DNA from: Steroidobacter gossypii
Lineage (GTDB): Bacteria > Pseudomonadota > Gammaproteobacteria > Steroidobacterales > Steroidobacteraceae
DNA length: 64,000 nucleotides
Assembly (NCBI RefSeq): GCF_016801985.1
Contig: NZ_JAEVLS010000003.1
Coordinates: forward strand, 62,001-126,000
Direction: 5' to 3'
The notes under the pieces are model-generated. The model saw only the letters and a program-made list of their open reading frames with translations. It ran no database searches and had not been told where the DNA came from. Below, one piece after another: positions 62,780 through 64,000 of this stretch (positions within the stretch are counted from its first letter, which is position 1; each line of letters opens with the position of its first letter). A program made the translations under genes and the position numbers.

Positions 62780-63037
62780 ATGCGATCGATCAGTGAACGT
62801 GACCTGGCGGTGGTGATCCCGCTGCTCGCCGCGAAGATCCGCGAGCTCACGGCGGAGTTGCGCGCCACCGACGAACGGCTCGACGACCTCACCGAGGAGG
62901 AGGTCGAAGACCGCGTGCAGCTGCAGGATATGCTGGAACAATACGACGGCGTGCTCGACTCGCTGCGAACCGAATATGAAGAGGCGTTGTCCGAGGGTAT
63001 CAATCTACCCAGCTACGACCAGCTCGTGGCGCCTTGA
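62780..63037 (+). CDS. Tsi2-like immunity protein
   Basis: This acidic, all-helical 85-residue protein starts 16 bases after the toxin stop. LLAAKIRELTAELR, LQDMLEQYDGVLDSL, then YEEAL and LPSYDQLVAP match the plan of P. aeruginosa Tsi2 (VAARTRELDAQLQ, LEQLLVGYDLAADDL, YEQAL, LPPYDRLIEEP, from memory). Tsi2 binds and inactivates Tse2, protecting the producer. An extra acidic insert (DERLDDLTEEEVEDR) lengthens the hairpin between the helices relative to Tsi2. Confidence 0.82.
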   Translation: MRSISERDLAVVIPLLAAKIRELTAELRATDERLDDLTEEEVEDRVQLQDMLEQYDGVLDSLRTEYEEALSEGINLPSYDQLVAP

Positions 63038-63052
63038 GCGTTCGGCGCTCGC

Positions 63053-63412
63053 TCAGCTGAGCGTTCCCATCTGCGCCTGTAGCAGCCACACCAGTTGCGC
63101 CTCGTCGATGGGCTTTTCGAGCACCAGCATCCGGTCCTCGATGGCCCATCGCGCGATGGTGTCCTCATCGTAGGTCGTGCAGATGAAGATGGGCAGTTCG
63201 GGGGCGCGCGCTCGGAGCCGTTGCGCCACACGATGCGCGCCGATGTCGGTCGGGCCGGCATCGATGATCGCGGCGTCGAACTCACCGCCGGCCGCCACAC
63301 CGATGGCGCGTCCGCCGTCCTGCTCACATTGAACACGGAATCCAGCCTTGCACAGTGCGTCGGTCAGCGCCACCGAGAAGGCCCTGGATTCAACAAGTAG
63401 GATGGTGCTCAT
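63053..63412 (-). CDS. Stand-alone receiver-domain protein
   Basis: With the start at 63412 (GGGAGG upstream) the protein has 119 residues: one CheY-like fold. The first acidic pair is reduced to LLVESR (Glu only), the phosphorylation Asp may be in AAIIDAGPTDIGAHRV, and the Lys is in VLEKPIDE. Loss of the usual DD pair suggests poor or no magnesium-dependent phosphorylation. No output domain is present. It is convergent with the immunity gene, 15 bases away. Confidence 0.78.
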   Translation of the reverse strand: MSTILLVESRAFSVALTDALCKAGFRVQCEQDGGRAIGVAAGGEFDAAIIDAGPTDIGAHRVAQRLRARAPELPIFICTTYDEDTIARWAIEDRMLVLEKPIDEAQLVWLLQAQMGTLS

Positions 63413-63570
63413 CGATGCCTCCCAGGAAGTCGCCTTATTGAACACGTATTGCGAGGCCATTTAGTTGCCTGCGAAAGCGCGACGTCGAAGAGCACTTACG
63501 GTAGATTCGCACAGTAGTCCTGCTCCCGACAGAGAACGTCGGGCCTGACCGTGAAGAATTTGGAGAGCTC

Positions 63571-64000
63571 ATGATTACACGCCGCACGCTGATGCATTCC
63601 GCGTTGGCCGCCACTGCATTGGGAGCAACGTCACCGCTGCTCGCGGCGTCATCGAAGCGCAAGTTCAAACTGAAGTTCGCTCCGCACCTCGGTCAGTTCG
63701 TCGGCCACGCGGGCGAGAACATTGTGGATCAGTTGAAATTCATGGCGGACGAGGGTTTCACGGTCCTCGAAGATAACGGCATGATGCAGCGATCGGTCGC
63801 TACGCAGGAAACGATTGCCCGCACCATGCAACAACTGGGCATGTCGCTGGGCGTGTTCGTGGTGGCGGTGGGCGGCAATGAGAACCGGCTGTTCACGACG
63901 GGTCATCCCGACAATCGCAAACAGTTCGCGAAGGCCTGTCAGGAGGCGGTGACAGTCGCGAAGCGGGTCAACGCCAGGTGGATGACGGTCGTCCCAGGCG
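63571..64000 (+). CDS. Tat-exported hydroxypyruvate-isomerase-like TIM-barrel protein (3' end outside window)
   Basis: The ATG at 63571 follows GGAGAG. The first 143 residues are present. A twin-arginine signal opens the protein (TRRTLMHSALAATAL), then KLKFAPHLGQFVGHAGENIVDQLKFMADEGF and EDNGMM, which match the Hyi/sugar-phosphate-isomerase-epimerase group with exported members in Bacteroidetes and Xanthomonadales. It likely isomerises or epimerises a sugar derivative in the periplasm. The frame is open at the window end. Confidence 0.87.
   Translation, partial: MITRRTLMHSALAATALGATSPLLAASSKRKFKLKFAPHLGQFVGHAGENIVDQLKFMADEGFTVLEDNGMMQRSVATQETIARTMQQLGMSLGVFVVAVGGNENRLFTTGHPDNRKQFAKACQEAVTVAKRVNARWMTVVPG

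Overview
The window is a 64 kb stretch of a GC-rich Gram-negative chromosome. Several TonB-dependent receptors, outer-membrane lipoproteins, Tat and Sec signals, a quinol-sensing RegB/RegA-type two-component system, a CIO-type cytochrome bd and a beta-propeller phytase suggest a gammaproteobacterium, perhaps of the Xanthomonadales/Nevskiales/Steroidobacter kind. That placement is inference from gene content; no rRNA or tRNA gene was seen. Most of the window is metal, redox and ion homeostasis with long co-directional operons.

Layout. 1-4607: arsenic island: arsH (5' cut by the window edge), a SoxC/SoxD-like molybdenum dehydrogenase and cytochrome c pair, arsR, a frameshifted remnant of an arsN-type acetyltransferase, arsC and acr3. 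4867-15479: probable metal-acquisition cluster: DUF2946 protein, CobW-type GTPase, TonB receptor, DUF5829-like secreted protein, second TonB receptor, ABC ATPase and two DUF3526-type permeases, mostly joined by 4-base ATGA overlaps. 15683-17496: RegB-like kinase and RegA-like regulator. 17566-21729 (minus): PCuAC copper chaperone, PepSY membrane protein, TonB receptor. Near-identical inverted repeats built on TGCGACA/TGTCGCA lie before both the kinase gene and this receptor operon, which suggests that the redox system controls both.

22040-25644: two unfamiliar proteins (a membrane protein with a ClpP-like domain, and a Cys-rich secreted protein) and a PAP2 phosphatase. 25760-25819: ten copies of CCCAAT. 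26095-29746: cydA-cydB plus a 36-residue DUF2474-like subunit, facing a decayed ArsR-type regulator and a persulfide dioxygenase. 30170-38166: complete kdpFABC-kdpDE potassium system, preceded by a 30-codon membrane ORF and a leader with a long-range inverted repeat. 38202-43892: kinase-like phosphotransferase, histidine phosphatase, a tiny membrane peptide, an epimerase/SPW/VKOR-like fusion and a CaCA cation exchanger.

44053-54881: ArsR/SRPBCC pair with a clear promoter-operator, DUF4136 lipoprotein, a large Asp-box propeller protein with a GlyGly-CTERM-like tail, a tiny protein made of eleven perfect pentapeptide repeats, S9 peptidase, DUF892 ferritin-like protein, DUF2231 membrane protein and a PLL-like lectin. 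54966-60554: MipA-like porin, TonB receptor and two-domain phytase, probably a phytate-use locus. 60677-64000: a lytic-transglycosylase-like lipoprotein, a Tse2-like toxin with its Tsi2-like immunity gene, a divergent receiver protein and the start of a Tat-exported hydroxypyruvate-isomerase-like protein.

The least expected items are the Tse2/Tsi2 pair without visible type VI genes, the pentapeptide-repeat protein, the paired redox boxes, the DUF2946 leader arrangement, the epimerase/VKOR fusion and the micro-ORFs at kdp and cyd. All family assignments rest on reading motifs by eye and on memory of the families; no database was searched.
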